Shown here: positions 11,223 through 21,989 of the stretch, piece after piece
How the letters are laid out: every line of letters begins with the position of its first letter
Position numbering within the stretch: the first letter of the stretch is position 1
Assembly: GCA_033220425.1 (NCBI GenBank)
Contig: CM065647.1
Span: 1,426,001 to 1,490,000 of the forward strand
DNA: 64,000 nucleotides
Direction of reading: 5' to 3'
Source: Lepraria neglecta
Taxonomy: Eukaryota > Ascomycota > Lecanoromycetes > Lecanorales > Stereocaulaceae
Notes under the pieces: model-generated
Seen by the model: only the letters and a program-made list of their open reading frames with translations
Database searches by the model: none
What the model was told of the DNA's origin: nothing
Translations under genes and position numbers: made by a program

Positions 11223-11938
11223 CTAGGAGCTGGCGTAGATCTTGTCGGCAAGGGCCTTGTCCTCCTCAGTCAAGGTGTTGACACTAGCACAAGTATCAGC
11301 AAGTATTTTCATCAGTAATGATCACAAGTGGTAACGTACGGCATGAGACGGCAGCATGTTTCGAGAGGTAGTGTGACAGGATCCATATTATCGTACCATG
11401 AGACGGCATTGCGGTTTCCATTCCAGCGGACACAGCGACTGAAGTGGCTGTAGACCGCTCGCTTGTCCTCGAGCATGAAGTGACAGTTGGGACAACGCTC
11501 GTAACGTGCTCGGTCTTTATTATCGATGACCGGGTGCCCGAAGGAATAGCGGCTGAAGTGTTCGCCCGTTAGGATACGCTCCCCGTCGAATTCGTGCATT
11601 AGGGGTAGCGGGATCTTCGTGATCCTGTTTTCGATGACTGTATACCCGCTGTAGGGGCCTTGAGTGGTGGTGGGTTGCCCGGTAGGTGTAGGCTCTTTTG
11701 CGTCTTGCAACGTTGTATCTGTATTATTCTAATCAGTAGAGGCGTTGCCATTGTTTTGTTCAGTGGGGGTTTTACCGTTATTCTGGGCAATTGAAGCGGT
11801 GTTCTTCTTGGCCTTTTTCGAGATCTTGCGGCTCGTAGCCTGAGCGCGACATACAACGCCTTTACCAGCAGGCTTAGGTTGTTGAGCTCGTGTCTTGCGG
11901 CCGTTGGATCGATCAGAAGTACGTCGGGTAGTGGCCAT
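11223..11938 (-). CDS. Small C2HC-type zinc-binding protein, hypothetical
   Basis: Three exons (11938-11776, 11718-11340, 11283-11223) give 200 residues. The first intron of 57 bp starts GTAAAA, has a TACTGAT branch and ends ATACAG; without it an in-frame TAG would cut the protein. The second, of 56 bp, starts GTACGT. The N-terminus is very basic (MATTRRTSDRSNGRKTRAQQ, SRKISKKAKKN) and might be a nuclear signal. The ordered part has YSGYTVIENRITKIPLPLMH and a Cys/His set CPNCHFMLEDKR...HFSRC, i.e. C-x2-C-x11-H-x3-C. I do not know the family. The C-terminus NTLTEEDKALADKIYASS is conserved-looking. Minus strand, convergent with the SDR gene. Confidence 0.62.
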
Positions 11939-14900
11939 AATGGTCTTTCGTTGTGTTGTGGTGTGGTGACGAGAGGAAAAGGTGGGCGGGGGCTGGAAGT
12001 TCACCTCACTGGGTGTGGCAACAGATTGTTTACGCGCTAATTTGTGCTTCCAATGCGGTATTACTCTACTATTAAGGGGTCCCGGCTCGGATAATGTCCA
12101 ATGACCCTTGGGGCGGGCATCGGCCCCAGGATCGGGGCTTGCCCTGCATACTATGGTGAATGAACTGGTGAATTCGGCTTCAAGATGCATTGCATCATCC
12201 AAAACGACCCAGATCCACCCGAAACGGGGTTGGGGATGGGCCATGGTAAAGCCCTCTTGTGCAAAAATCGCTATGGGTTCCTATCTATTCGATGCAGCAA
12301 AGGATAAGGACAGGGTATTTTGGCTAGTCATTACTATGTCTTCTATTATGTGCCCCATCTGACAGGCCCAAATCGCCCTGGAAGTAGTATTGAAAAGGCG
12401 GAGACAAAGGCCGTCTTGTCGCCACATCGTCATCTTCATAGAGCCTTTTGACTTAGAGAATCAGTACAATAACAATTCCTGTGCTATTCGTTTCAAGTTT
12501 CTAGTCTGTTCTTCTGAATTATTCGCAGATCTTCCAGCTCTTTTTCAAATCGAAGAGTCAAAGCAATGACCTCTCATGTTCCATGGTTTGCCACCCTTCA
12601 AACTTCTCGTTTGCTTCATCATAGCGACTTGCACCTATGGACCGTTCCTCTACTCCTGATATTTGGAACATTTACAGGTTTATTCAGCTCATTGTTTAGC
12701 AGAAAATTATTACTTATGGATTCTCGACTGTTGCGCTGTATTTAATTTAGGCAGGAGTGCGAAGCACAATTTTTATGTACATCGCTTTAAGTAGAAAAAG
12801 ATCTTTTGGTTGAACTCTGACCAACCACTGAAGATCTGGGCTCCGATCGAAAATTTGGGTGTTTTGTCGAGGTGTGAGGATTCGAATGCTGACAGCCGAT
12901 CCATCGGTCAAGCCTTGCTGAGTGACGGTACGAGGAGAGGGGCTGAGGACCTGATCGCTATGGCGCAACTCAAAGTTTGCATGTTGGCCTCTCATTCCGT
13001 GGAAGGCAAATGACCACCTCCATGATTATACACATTCAGGATACTGGCATGGCTCGTACGCGAGCGCCGAACGTACAGGCTGTAGAATTAGAAAGTACCC
13101 TTTATTTTCAAGGTTGAACCGCAGCGTCCTGAGCTTGAGGTCGTTGTCGTGCGACACAAAGAGCTGCGTTGACGTAGACCTGAGCCATTTGGTTGAGAAA
13201 TTCCTGCCTGGCGACCAGGTGATTCTCATCCAATTCTCCATCATTGTGTCTGTTGTCGAAGCTGTGTGCTGCTTGCACTGCCTCTTCCCACGCCATTATC
13301 ACCCTTCCTTTCGTTAGACTCGCGCTGCTGAGTCTTACAGCGTTACTCGCGCTCACCTAGTCCGTCCGCAAAATCCTCAACATGGTGGTACACTGGCTCA
13401 AGAATGAAGCGAAGTGGAGGCGCTGGGATGACGTGTCGCCGAGGTCGGACATTTAGATGAGGTACGTAGCGAGTCATCTCTTGGGGGATTGACTGCGAAA
13501 TGGGTATGACATTTCCATCCACCTCTTCGTCATGGTGTTCGGGATCGGCGGATTTTCCTGCTCACATTACCTCTCCCGAGCTAAAGCTGTCGATTGTGTC
13601 GCTCTAATTCATTATAGTGGTGATGATATCGCTTGAGGAAGGAGTGGCTGTGTCGACCAGAAGGGCTTTATCGCCATCAGGTCTGGCTATTTTGGATGGC
13701 TGTTTGGAGTAATGGGTAGGTAAATAGTCGAATAAAGGAGTCGCAGAATGGATAAGAGACACCGGGGCGAAAGTCTGAATGCCGATCAATCCTATGGGCC
13801 CAAAGGTCGTCAGAGACGTGATCGCTCATGACTTGAGAAATCTAGGATAAGTAGTTCACATCACTAATTTACTTGGCATTCTAATCCAAGGTAGTCCTTA
13901 GTTTTCGTGAAGCCCACCCTTACGGCTAGCCCAGTGTCATGTCCTGCGGGATCACTAAGCTCGTGGCATTGTAGAATAGCGCTACAGCTTCACTTGCATC
14001 ATCCGTAACAGCCACCAGTGGACGGACTAGTGAATCATTGTAGATCGGAGAGCATGATGACGGTAGTAGTGAGGCGATCGTTTCAAGTCCAAGCAATGCA
14101 ATCTCCGAGTGTTAAGTGATGACAGATTTGGGCGGCTCGGAAGCTTGGTTCCAGCCAAACAGATGCAAATTAGTGCTTAGATACGCAATTTCATGTGCCT
14201 AGGCCCACATGGACCAAGGTTGGCTCAGGTGAATTGAGTAGCTGGGCGACGATCTAACCCCGAAAGTCAGGTGATGGTCGCCTTGGGGGATCGGTTCCAG
14301 TTTCACTTGAAACACAGTGGGGCTCAAATACGCGAAGCTGATAGCTTGGACCCACTTAATTCAATGGGTACACTGGTCTGTTGCGTGACTGAGGCACGAT
14401 CTCAATCCAAGAAACGATTAGAGTGCCGGTCAATTTGAAAGTGAACACTGCCAATCTCAGGGTATGATCCGCCTCTCAGAAGCAATGAATCACTTTTATA
14501 CGACCTTTATGTATATATTCTCGCAAGGGGCGAATCTGCGAGCGATTGGTAGCGCTTGGAATCATTTATACTGCTGTTGCCTCCTTGACAAAACACCATG
14601 CAGAGCTTGGTGATTCCCTGAAAGACGAGTGTAGCGAATCTTCTCATGCAACTCATTCACAAGAATATTCAAGAGCAAGCATGATTCCTCTTCCATGAAG
14701 AAAATTTCAATATCTGAACATTCAAAGCTTTATACGACCTCAAATCAATGTCGACAATGAATGGTTTCTTCCTGCTCTGGCACCTTCAAGAGATAGAATC
14801 AAGGTGAAAACGATAGACTCGCTCACCTCACAACCTTAAGCACCCATGGTGGCCTATACCGGATAGCCCATTTGGTCTACTACGCGTGTTTCGGTTATCT

Positions 14901-15144
14901 TGAAAGTCTAATCGTTTACAGACCTCAGCCGGACGTTGGTTTAGTCCTCTTGTGAGCTAATAGACGACCCGGCTACCGCGCGGGTAGAGATATCCAGTAT
15001 TTTCACCACTATCAGTCTTTGTCTGCACTAGTCTAATTGGGCGAAATCAGGACACGGTTTAACACAGACTCAATCATCAGAATCTCTTCGACTACAAAGG
15101 CGAACTAGGAACAAAGAAACTTATGGAAGTTCATTTTCTTTCCT
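11939..15144. other. Long stretch (3.2 kb) without a recognised gene
   Basis: Several frames of 60-100 codons exist, none with family signals. A frame at 13356-13108 (minus; MAWEEAVQAAHSFDN...) reads well but has no start context or partner exon. Around 14060-14420 two blocks resemble each other (GGTTCCAG, then CTCAAATACGC versus CTTAGATACGC, then ACGATCT), suggesting an old degenerate duplication. It may hold decayed genes or UTRs. Confidence 0.4.
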
Positions 15145-15562
15145 TTCAGAGGCGGCTTTCGCAGACGCTAACGGCTATATCGCTACTTTACTATCTGAGC
15201 TTCGGCAGCCAAAATGTTCTGGCTGTTGGCATGCATTTGTAAAGATTCAAGAGAATGGGTCTGCAACAATGAAGCAAATTGGATTGATAAGTAAACGATT
15301 TCTCTGGGTGGAACACGGATGGGTGATTTTCTATTGCAAGCGAGGAGTCCTTACCTTTGCCGAGGGTTCACTAGTAACAAACGTCTCTAGAATACAGGCT
15401 AAAAACTTGATGAAACGATTCTACCAGCAAGGACATCTTATATTTCTATTTTCAAGATTCGTGGATATGGAAGAGAACGGGGAGCATGAGCATGATGTGA
15501 ATACCTTCGCTAGAGTGTTCTTAATGACAACGGATATTGCTTTGAGATCCAAACCCAAATAA
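15145..15562 (+). CDS. Uncertain hypothetical ORF, possibly a last exon
   Basis: A frame stays open from about 15145 to a TAA at 15560-15562 and reads EAAFADANGYIATLLSELRQ, then PKCSGCWHAFVKIQ, IFYCKRGVLTFAEGS and LIFLFSRFVDMEEN. A classic acceptor (TTTTCTTTCCTTTCAG) lies just before it, so it could be the last exon of a gene whose first exon I could not place. The first in-frame ATG is at 15269. No family was recognised. Confidence 0.3.
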
Positions 15563-16112
15563 TGCAAAAACAAACGTTATTTCAAGATTAGCCACACACA
15601 CAGCTTCGTGATACAAAGAAGCCACTGGGTTTCAGCTCTGCAAGGAATAAAGTACTCATAATAGAACAATCTGTTCTTCCTGATTGAACCGAATCCAGTA
15701 TGGAGTGAGTCATGAAACGGCAAAAGCAAGCTATTATTCTCCATGTTTGCCCACTATGAGAAGAAAGTCTTTACTCAATTGGCTTCAAATTGCCTTTCGA
15801 GGAGTCCAAAAAAAAAGCCAGAACATGGTGTGCATCTATACTTACTTAGCTCGCAAGGTCTCTGCATAGATTCGAAGCCTTCAAGCGTTGGCTGATTTGA
15901 TCTAGTAGTAGAAGACAGGAAAGCTATGTACAACTGCAGTGGATACCTCATTAATATAGAATGTCCTCTCCTCACAGTCTGTTCCTTCGACACCTGACGC
16001 ATGCTCTCATCCCGCACTGTGTACATTGCAGCAAATATCTTCCAAGCTGCTGATGGCAGATATCGCACTGGCGGTTCTCATTTTGGCTCTGCCCAGCCAC
16101 CCCTACTGGGCG

Positions 16113-17696
16113 CTATTCCGGGTGTACACATTGTTCGCGCTCACGAATCTGGTGGATAATCTCTTCAAGGTGATCGTTCGCGGGGTTTATGTCCGGACGA
16201 ACTGCGAGCTTATGGGGGTCACACCGGATCTCTTGACCAATCTGGCCTGCAGGGAGGTTGCGTTGCGCAATTCGTTGGAGTAAATTGCGCTCAATGGGCG
16301 TCTCTTGTGGGTCGTACACCAATCCGTGGTTGTGTTCGTAGTCCAAAAAGTCCTCCACTTCCTCCAATCCCGCTTCCAATACCATTCCAGAGAAAAATTC
16401 GCGCTCCTCGAACTCCCGAGCTCGTTCAAGTAGGCGATCTTCACTCCACAAAATGCAGCCGCATTCCTTCCACTTGACGCCGCATAGGTAACAAACTCGG
16501 CTGAGCATAAGCATCTAGATGCATGGTTAGAAATAATTTAGGACAACATGTTGGCCAACTCACGTGATATGGTAGCAGCCTATTCCCAGCTCAATCATCC
16601 TCTTGCAAGACTTGCACTGTTGATATCCAGCTACCGTCGCAAAAGCCATCAATGCCTGCACAGCTGGGTCTTGCGCACAATCTTCGCCATCGTGGAATGG
16701 CCCTTTGCAGATGGTACACGTTAAGATCAGGCAGACCGTGCAGAAAGCCTTCTCGCCATCGATACGCGTGGGTGAGATGAACTTTGCGCAGTCAGTTACA
16801 TGGCAATAAGTACGATTCAGCGTACTGAATTCCTCAACCTTCTCTTCAAAAGCCTTTTGAACTTCCCATCGCAAGAATCGCCCGGTAATCTCAGTAGAAA
16901 TGACTTTTTGGCAGCATCTTGGTGGGAATAGCGACTCATCATTGGTCGCAAGCTCGAGGAGGCTGTTGATACAATTGGTGCAATAGTGGTCGCTATAGGG
17001 TACTTCCAGGAATTCCTGATGCTCCGTCTGCTGGTCTTCACAGATGACGCAGGTTTTAGCAGGCTCACGAAATGTTGAGTGCGAGGTCGAACTGGAATTA
17101 ACCTTGGGGTCGGTATGAGCGGGGTTTGCGTCAACTGAGCCGTCTGGAGAGCTGGCTCTGCTTGTTCCGTTGCCTTGGTGAGCATATTGTATGTCAATTG
17201 GACCGTCTTGGGAGTTGGAGCTGGTCGATTCAGTGCGCTGGCGACGGCTGTGGGCGAAGAGATCATCGAATCGGGGAGTTGTAGAATTGGCTAGTAAGAT
17301 TGGACGAGAGCCTGAAGCCTGGCCGACCTTCTGCCCAAAGCGGTGGTCAGTGACCAGAAGGGCCTCTTGTCGGAGCTGATCACGGTAGAGTTCGATGGCA
17401 AGCCGCGCGTTGGAAGCGTCTGTAGTCGTTCCATGAGTATGGTTTTCCAACTCGCGGAGATCCTCTAGCTGCAGCGTCAGGGCCAAATCCGCGGTGAGGT
17501 CGTCTATGTCTACGGCGATCTGTGCTTGTAAGGAGCGTTGCTTGGGTGAAAGTCCTTGCGTTGCGATTGAGTTGAGGGGTAAATGGCAGATGAAAGTTGT
17601 TGCGGACCGGGTTTCGAGAAGATCGAGGCGAGGATCAGAGGGTAAATACCACACGTCACAGAGACTTTGGAGTAGGGCTGACGAAGCGCAAAGCAA
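16113..17696 (-). CDS. RBR (RING-IBR-RING) E3 ubiquitin ligase with abnormal RING2 junction
   Basis: Exon 1 (17696-16564) carries a helical N-terminal region (DIDDLTADLALTLQLEDLRE), a Ser-rich linker, RING1 (CVICEDQQTEH...YCTNCINSLLE, CCQKVI), the IBR domain (YCHVTDCAKFISP, FCTVCLILTCTICKGPFH) and the start of RING2 (CKSCKRMIELGIGCYHIT). The Cys of GCYHIT is the expected catalytic Cys. RBR ligases pass ubiquitin from E2 through this Cys. Joining to exon 2 at 16500 (intron 16563-16501, acceptor GCTCAG) keeps the frame and gives TRVCYLCGVKWKECGC, 506 residues in total, but loses the C-x-C that normally follows HIT. Joining at 16514 restores TCLCSAEF but then runs out of frame. The true start may be downstream or in another exon, since the first 40 residues look unlike the family. 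Confidence 0.75.
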
Positions 17697-18500
17697 ACTA
17701 TTCCATCTGAAATTTCATTCCCGGTTTCCGAGAGCCCGCGGCCCAGCAAGATTTTAGCCAATGCCATAGGGGTAGAGCCAATTTCCAGCAGCGCTTCACT
17801 TACCATGGCAGACATTTTGCCACTCGTATCACCCAAGCTACGCCGATTTCACTGATATCATTCCGTATTTCATATCAAGCTGTCACGTGAGGGAAGATAG
17901 CGTTCTATGGATTAAAGCACCAATCACACAGATCATCTCCCTTTCTGGTTTGGGCTATGAGGCTCGGAAATGGGCGTAAAAGAGAAGCAAGTTGGATTCC
18001 TACAAGTACAGCGCAAAACCAAGAGACGACCATGAAAACATAGTAGCTTCATGTTTGAAGTCTCTGAGGATAAGGAGACATTGGCGAGAGCCTTAGACGA
18101 GTGTCCCTGGCACTGTGTGGAAAAAGCTGTGCAAAAAGAGTGCAAAACGGCTTCTATGCACCCTTGTTCTCGTTTTTTCATTATTCCATAGCAGATTCAA
18201 TTACTAATCGTGTTTGTAGGGCTCAATCTTAGATACAACAATGAATCACAACATCTGAGGTTGTTTCCAAGCGCCACTAGGCTTGCCGCGCGGATGTTGG
18301 GGAATCAAATTCGCCACTTTGGCAGCAATATCTGGCTGTTGCATTGTAGAGACCAGCAAAAGTTCATCTGGACATGGCTTCCTTCTGCTTTAAGTCTTTC
18401 AGACAGTTCGAACTCCTAGGTTATCTGGAAACAAAGAATTTGGGGGTGCACTTACTGCATCACTGCATTTTCTACTCGGTCCTAGGGCCAATTAAGAGCG
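17697..18500. other. Intergenic region between two divergent genes
   Basis: The upstream regions of the RBR ligase (minus) and the AlkB gene (plus) share this 0.8 kb. Short frames are present but none shows a family pattern. No RNA gene or repeat was seen. Confidence 0.45.
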
Positions 18501-19965
18501 ATGGAGGCCTTCCTTTCCAAAAAGAAACCTAGACGTTCAGCAGTTACCCAAGATATTCGAAGCCGGTCGCTTCCTAAAGATCTGGACTCAAATGAAGAAG
18601 GCACATCTACCGATTTCAAGCTCGCCACTCTAGCTTCTCTGCACCCAAATGTAGATCAAGCAGCCTTGCTTGACTTGCTCATTTCCGCAGAAGGCTCAGT
18701 AGACGCTGTTACAGAAATCCTTTTTCCTTCTAGAGGAGACGGATCTAGCCGCAAGAGATCAGCAACAGGCACTGGTTACCAAAGTTCGCTGGCTGCCTTC
18801 AGGAGACCTGGAAGTGAAACGCCAGACTCGCCATCTGCGAAGCGCAGAGCCTTGACTCGCAAGGGCCAGACACTACATCTCTACACACCGGAGAACATTG
18901 CAGCCCATACACCATGTTCGATCATCCACAATTTCCTACCAACTCAGCAGGCAGACAATCTCCTGAAAGAGCTGCTCGAAGAAGCTCCTACCTTCGAAAG
19001 TCAAACATTCAAGCTCTTCGACAACGTGGTGCAATCTCCACACACAGCATGCTTCTACGTTGACAGCCTGGAAGAGCAGAAAAGGCAGAAGACGGAGTAT
19101 CTGTACAATGGGAGCTTTCTTGAGGTAATTGTTTATTTTAAGTCTTCGAATAAATCTATTAGCTGACTATGAAAATGATAGGACATTCGCCAAATCACAC
19201 CACAGATGCGTGCAGTCTCGGCTACGGTCCAGACTGCCGTCAACGAGGAAATCGCCAAACGGATCAAGTCCCACTACCCGGACGGCAAGAAGCTCAAGTA
19301 CCAATCACCACATGAGTGGATACCCAACGCAGGTTTTGTCAACTGCTACAAAGGAGGTGCCGAAAGTGTAGGTTATCACTCCGATCAGCTCACCTACCTT
19401 GGACCACGAGCCGTCATCGGCAGCTTGAGTCTTGGGGTTGCCAGAGAATTTCGAGTGCGCAAAATCGTCGCCCGAGACGATGAAGAGCACGCAGGCTCCA
19501 AGGACCGACGAGCAGACGCCGAAGGGCAAGTTGCCATTCATCTGCCACACAACTCTCTCCTGGTTATGCATGCAGAGATGCAGGAGGAGTGGAAACACAG
19601 CATTCATCCAACGCCAGTCATTGATCCGCATCCAATCGCTAGGAACAAGAGGATCAATGTCACTTACCGCTACTACCGCGAGAGCTTCCATCCACGATAT
19701 ACGCCCAGATGCAAATGCGGTGTAGCGACCGTGCTGCGATGCGTTCAGAGAAAAAAGGAAAACAAGGGACGTTATATGTGGATGTGCCATACCGGCAACA
19801 CACCTGGCAAAGAAGGGCAAGCCGATTGTCGACACCGTATAATCGCATCTGTGGCTGATATATTCGCGCAGCTGCTCCTTCTTTCAGTGGGCCGAATTCG
19901 ATGATGACGGTGAACCTCCTTGGGTAAAGAAGCCTGAGTACAGCGTCGATGAAAAGACCGGTTAA
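18501..19965 (+). CDS. AlkB-type 2-oxoglutarate/Fe(II) dioxygenase with CUE and GRF domains
   Basis: Three exons (18501-19124, 19182-19816, 19872-19965) give 450 residues. Residues about 35-75 form a CUE-like ubiquitin-binding helix bundle (LATLASLHPNVDQAALLDLL, SVDAVTEILF). The catalytic domain has the H-x-D pair in GYHSDQLTYLGP, the distal His in EEWKHSIHP and the 2-oxoglutarate Arg in RNKRINVTYRYYRESFHP, as in ALKBH2/3 DNA or RNA demethylases. The C-terminus is a GRF zinc finger (CKCGVATVLRCV, YMWMCHTG, GCSFFQWAEFDDDG). The second intron, 19817-19871, begins GCAAGC and ends CGCAG: a GC-AG intron. Without it the GRF finger is lost. The likely role is direct repair of alkylated bases, with ubiquitin-dependent recruitment inferred from the CUE domain. 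Confidence 0.9.
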
Positions 19966-20130
19966 CATTGAGTCTGGTTCGCTCTCTGCAGCTCCTGGAC
20001 TGCAATGACGAAACTCCCGTCCTACCCTCGACGGGGTTCTCAGCTAACAGCATAGAGCTCAGGGCACAGAATGAGATAGCCACTTAGCTTTCTACCGACA
20101 CCTCCATTCTCCATGTGAGCTCTCCACCCC

Positions 20131-21642
20131 TTAATTCCACCAGAAGCTAACACTAAAACTGACTGTCAGACTCCTCACATAATGCCACCATCCCACCGGT
20201 ATATACAAACACTCCCCCGCCTTCAAGATACACTCCACATACTCCGCCTTCTCAAATAATGGAAACCTTACGGGATCTACATCCTCAACATCCACCTCAC
20301 TCGTGTTACTCATATCGATCCCTCCACCTTCCACGCCTTTCGGATAAACCTTCTCACTCTCCGTTGGCGCATACAAGCGCACATACTTCTTCCCCACGAC
20401 CTGGCACAAGACATTGTGATAGGAATCCGTGTGCAACGGGGACACCGTGCCCGCTGGGCCGAACCATGCGTTCAACATTGGCTCGTCGAGTTTGGGGGTC
20501 GGGGGTTTGGAGGCGAGGGGTGTGCCTGGGGACGGGGGTGGCGGGTCGGTGTAGCAGTAGTCTGGGATGGAGATGTCGTTTCGAAGGGACGGTATCTGAG
20601 TAAATAGGTCGTGCTGAGCTAAGTAGCCTATGCTGCTGCTGGGAGCAGCCTGTCCGTCTGGCTCGTCTGGAAGGCCGTGTAGCAGACACCCATCCATAAA
20701 CTCTCTAAACGTAACAATTTTCTGCCCCCATCCCTCGTCTGTATAGCTCCGCCCAATCTCCACTGGTATAAGTCTTCTACCTCCAAAAGTTCTCTTCAAT
20801 AGATACTCGGGGCTCTTCCAAGGCCGTTCGTGTAATGCTGGCCAGTGCGTTAGGGCATCTCGTATGACTAGCGGGCTGCCCGTCTTTAGATGCTTCTCGA
20901 AGGAGGCCATTGACATGTTGGAGACGGTGGGTATGGGTTTGCGAATCTCGGGCACGTTCTTCCCCTCGGTCATTGGGAAAGTACCGTCTTCTTCCCCTCT
21001 CCGCCGCTTCTTTCTAGGTAGACCAGGATCTAGCTCTTGTTTTTCGACATAGTTTTGTAGAGCGCCGAGTATCTCCTCAACCATCTCCTCCCTCCTAGGC
21101 GCCCCAGCTATAATAACAGCCATATCCAACAACCTCACAGCCTCCTGAACCCAGTCCTTCTCCTTCTCCTTCTCATCTCCCCACCCACCTCCACCCGAGC
21201 CCCTCTTTTGCCCCCCCGCCCTATCTTGATCTTCGGTACCATTCATAGACGCATTGATGCCGTTGAGACACCCTCTCTCCACGTTCTTCCCTCCATCAAC
21301 ATCCCCTCTGATCACCCTAATTGCCTCCCTAACACTAGCATCTGTATATAGTCTCCGCCAGCAAGTTGGCACCTCGCTATAGGGATAGCTATGGATCTTC
21401 GAGTGGGCGAGCTTGAGGAGGGCGGCTGGGTAGGTGGTGAGGATTAAGAGGGCGGATGAGGGACAGGAGTGGAGTGGGTCATCGGTGGTTTGGGCGGTAA
21501 GGGTGTTTAATGCGTTCAGAGCGCGGTAGAGGACTGCGTTGAGGGAGTCATCTGGAGGCATTTTGGGCTTGCGAGATGAGGAATTGGGAGGGTTCGGAGA
21601 GATGGTGTGGGAAGGCGGGTTGTATGTGGGTGGCATGGGCAT
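20131..21642 (-). CDS. JmjC-domain (cupin-like) dioxygenase, KDM8/JMJD5-like
   Basis: A single 503-codon exon. Residues 1-200 form a helical N-terminal region with a Gly/Glu-Lys loop (GGQKRGSGGGGWGDEKEKEK). The JmjC part starts near residue 240 (MASFEKHLKTGSPLVIRDAL, then THWPALHERPWKSPEYLLKR). The iron ligands are visible as H-x-D in AGTVSPLHTDSYHNVLCQ and the distal His in IPVGWWHYVRSLTVSFSVSF; the substrate-side KKYVRLYAP matches the JMJD5 type. Such enzymes hydroxylate proteins (for example Arg residues), and lysine demethylase activity is debated. An internal ATG at 21561 (MPPDDSLNAVLY) may be the true start, because the first 27 residues are Pro-rich filler. No intron is needed. Confidence 0.88.
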   Translation of the reverse strand: MPMPPTYNPPSHTISPNPPNSSSRKPKMPPDDSLNAVLYRALNALNTLTAQTTDDPLHSCPSSALLILTTYPAALLKLAHSKIHSYPYSEVPTCWRRLYTDASVREAIRVIRGDVDGGKNVERGCLNGINASMNGTEDQDRAGGQKRGSGGGGWGDEKEKEKDWVQEAVRLLDMAVIIAGAPRREEMVEEILGALQNYVEKQELDPGLPRKKRRRGEEDGTFPMTEGKNVPEIRKPIPTVSNMSMASFEKHLKTGSPLVIRDALTHWPALHERPWKSPEYLLKRTFGGRRLIPVEIGRSYTDEGWGQKIVTFREFMDGCLLHGLPDEPDGQAAPSSSIGYLAQHDLFTQIPSLRNDISIPDYCYTDPPPPSPGTPLASKPPTPKLDEPMLNAWFGPAGTVSPLHTDSYHNVLCQVVGKKYVRLYAPTESEKVYPKGVEGGGIDMSNTSEVDVEDVDPVRFPLFEKAEYVECILKAGECLYIPVGWWHYVRSLTVSFSVSFWWN

Positions 21643-21989
21643 AGTTCGGAATCTTGGTCAAGTTTGATAAATACAATGAGCTGGTGTGATTTTGAAAAAC
21701 ACCTATAGGCTGGGGGGCCGCTTCGATGTAGCGTAGGAAAGTAAAATCTACTCGATGGATGGCTGATTACATTTTCATGACACCTTTAAGGAAGCGACAT
21801 CAGTGGTAGGGTCCATCTACTTGGGAAATGCCTGATCAAAATAATGAAGTGTGAATGGCTTTGATTGATTGCTCAGTTAATTCTAGGGCGTGTGAGATCG
21901 GTTGAATAAAAGTACAGGATTATTCTTGAGTCATAGTAGTAATAGGAAGCCAGACCATGAAGGCTGCTTGCTTCGTATCCTCCCAGTCT

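Noticed and set aside
11728-11730. Apparent in-frame TAG that would split the C2HC protein
   Set aside because: A 57-bp intron with GTAAAA donor, TACTGAT branch and ATACAG acceptor removes it in frame, so it is not evidence of decay.
13108-13356. 82-codon minus frame MAWEEAVQAAHSFDN
   Set aside because: It reads like protein but has no partner exons, start context or recognised family; kept only as a note in the gene-free stretch.
16026-16283. Hydrophobic plus-strand frame with leucine-rich start
   Set aside because: It is antisense to exon 2 of the RBR ligase gene, whose coding pattern is clear.
19305-19835. 176-codon minus frame
   Set aside because: It is antisense to the AlkB catalytic exon with all active-site residues in the plus frame.
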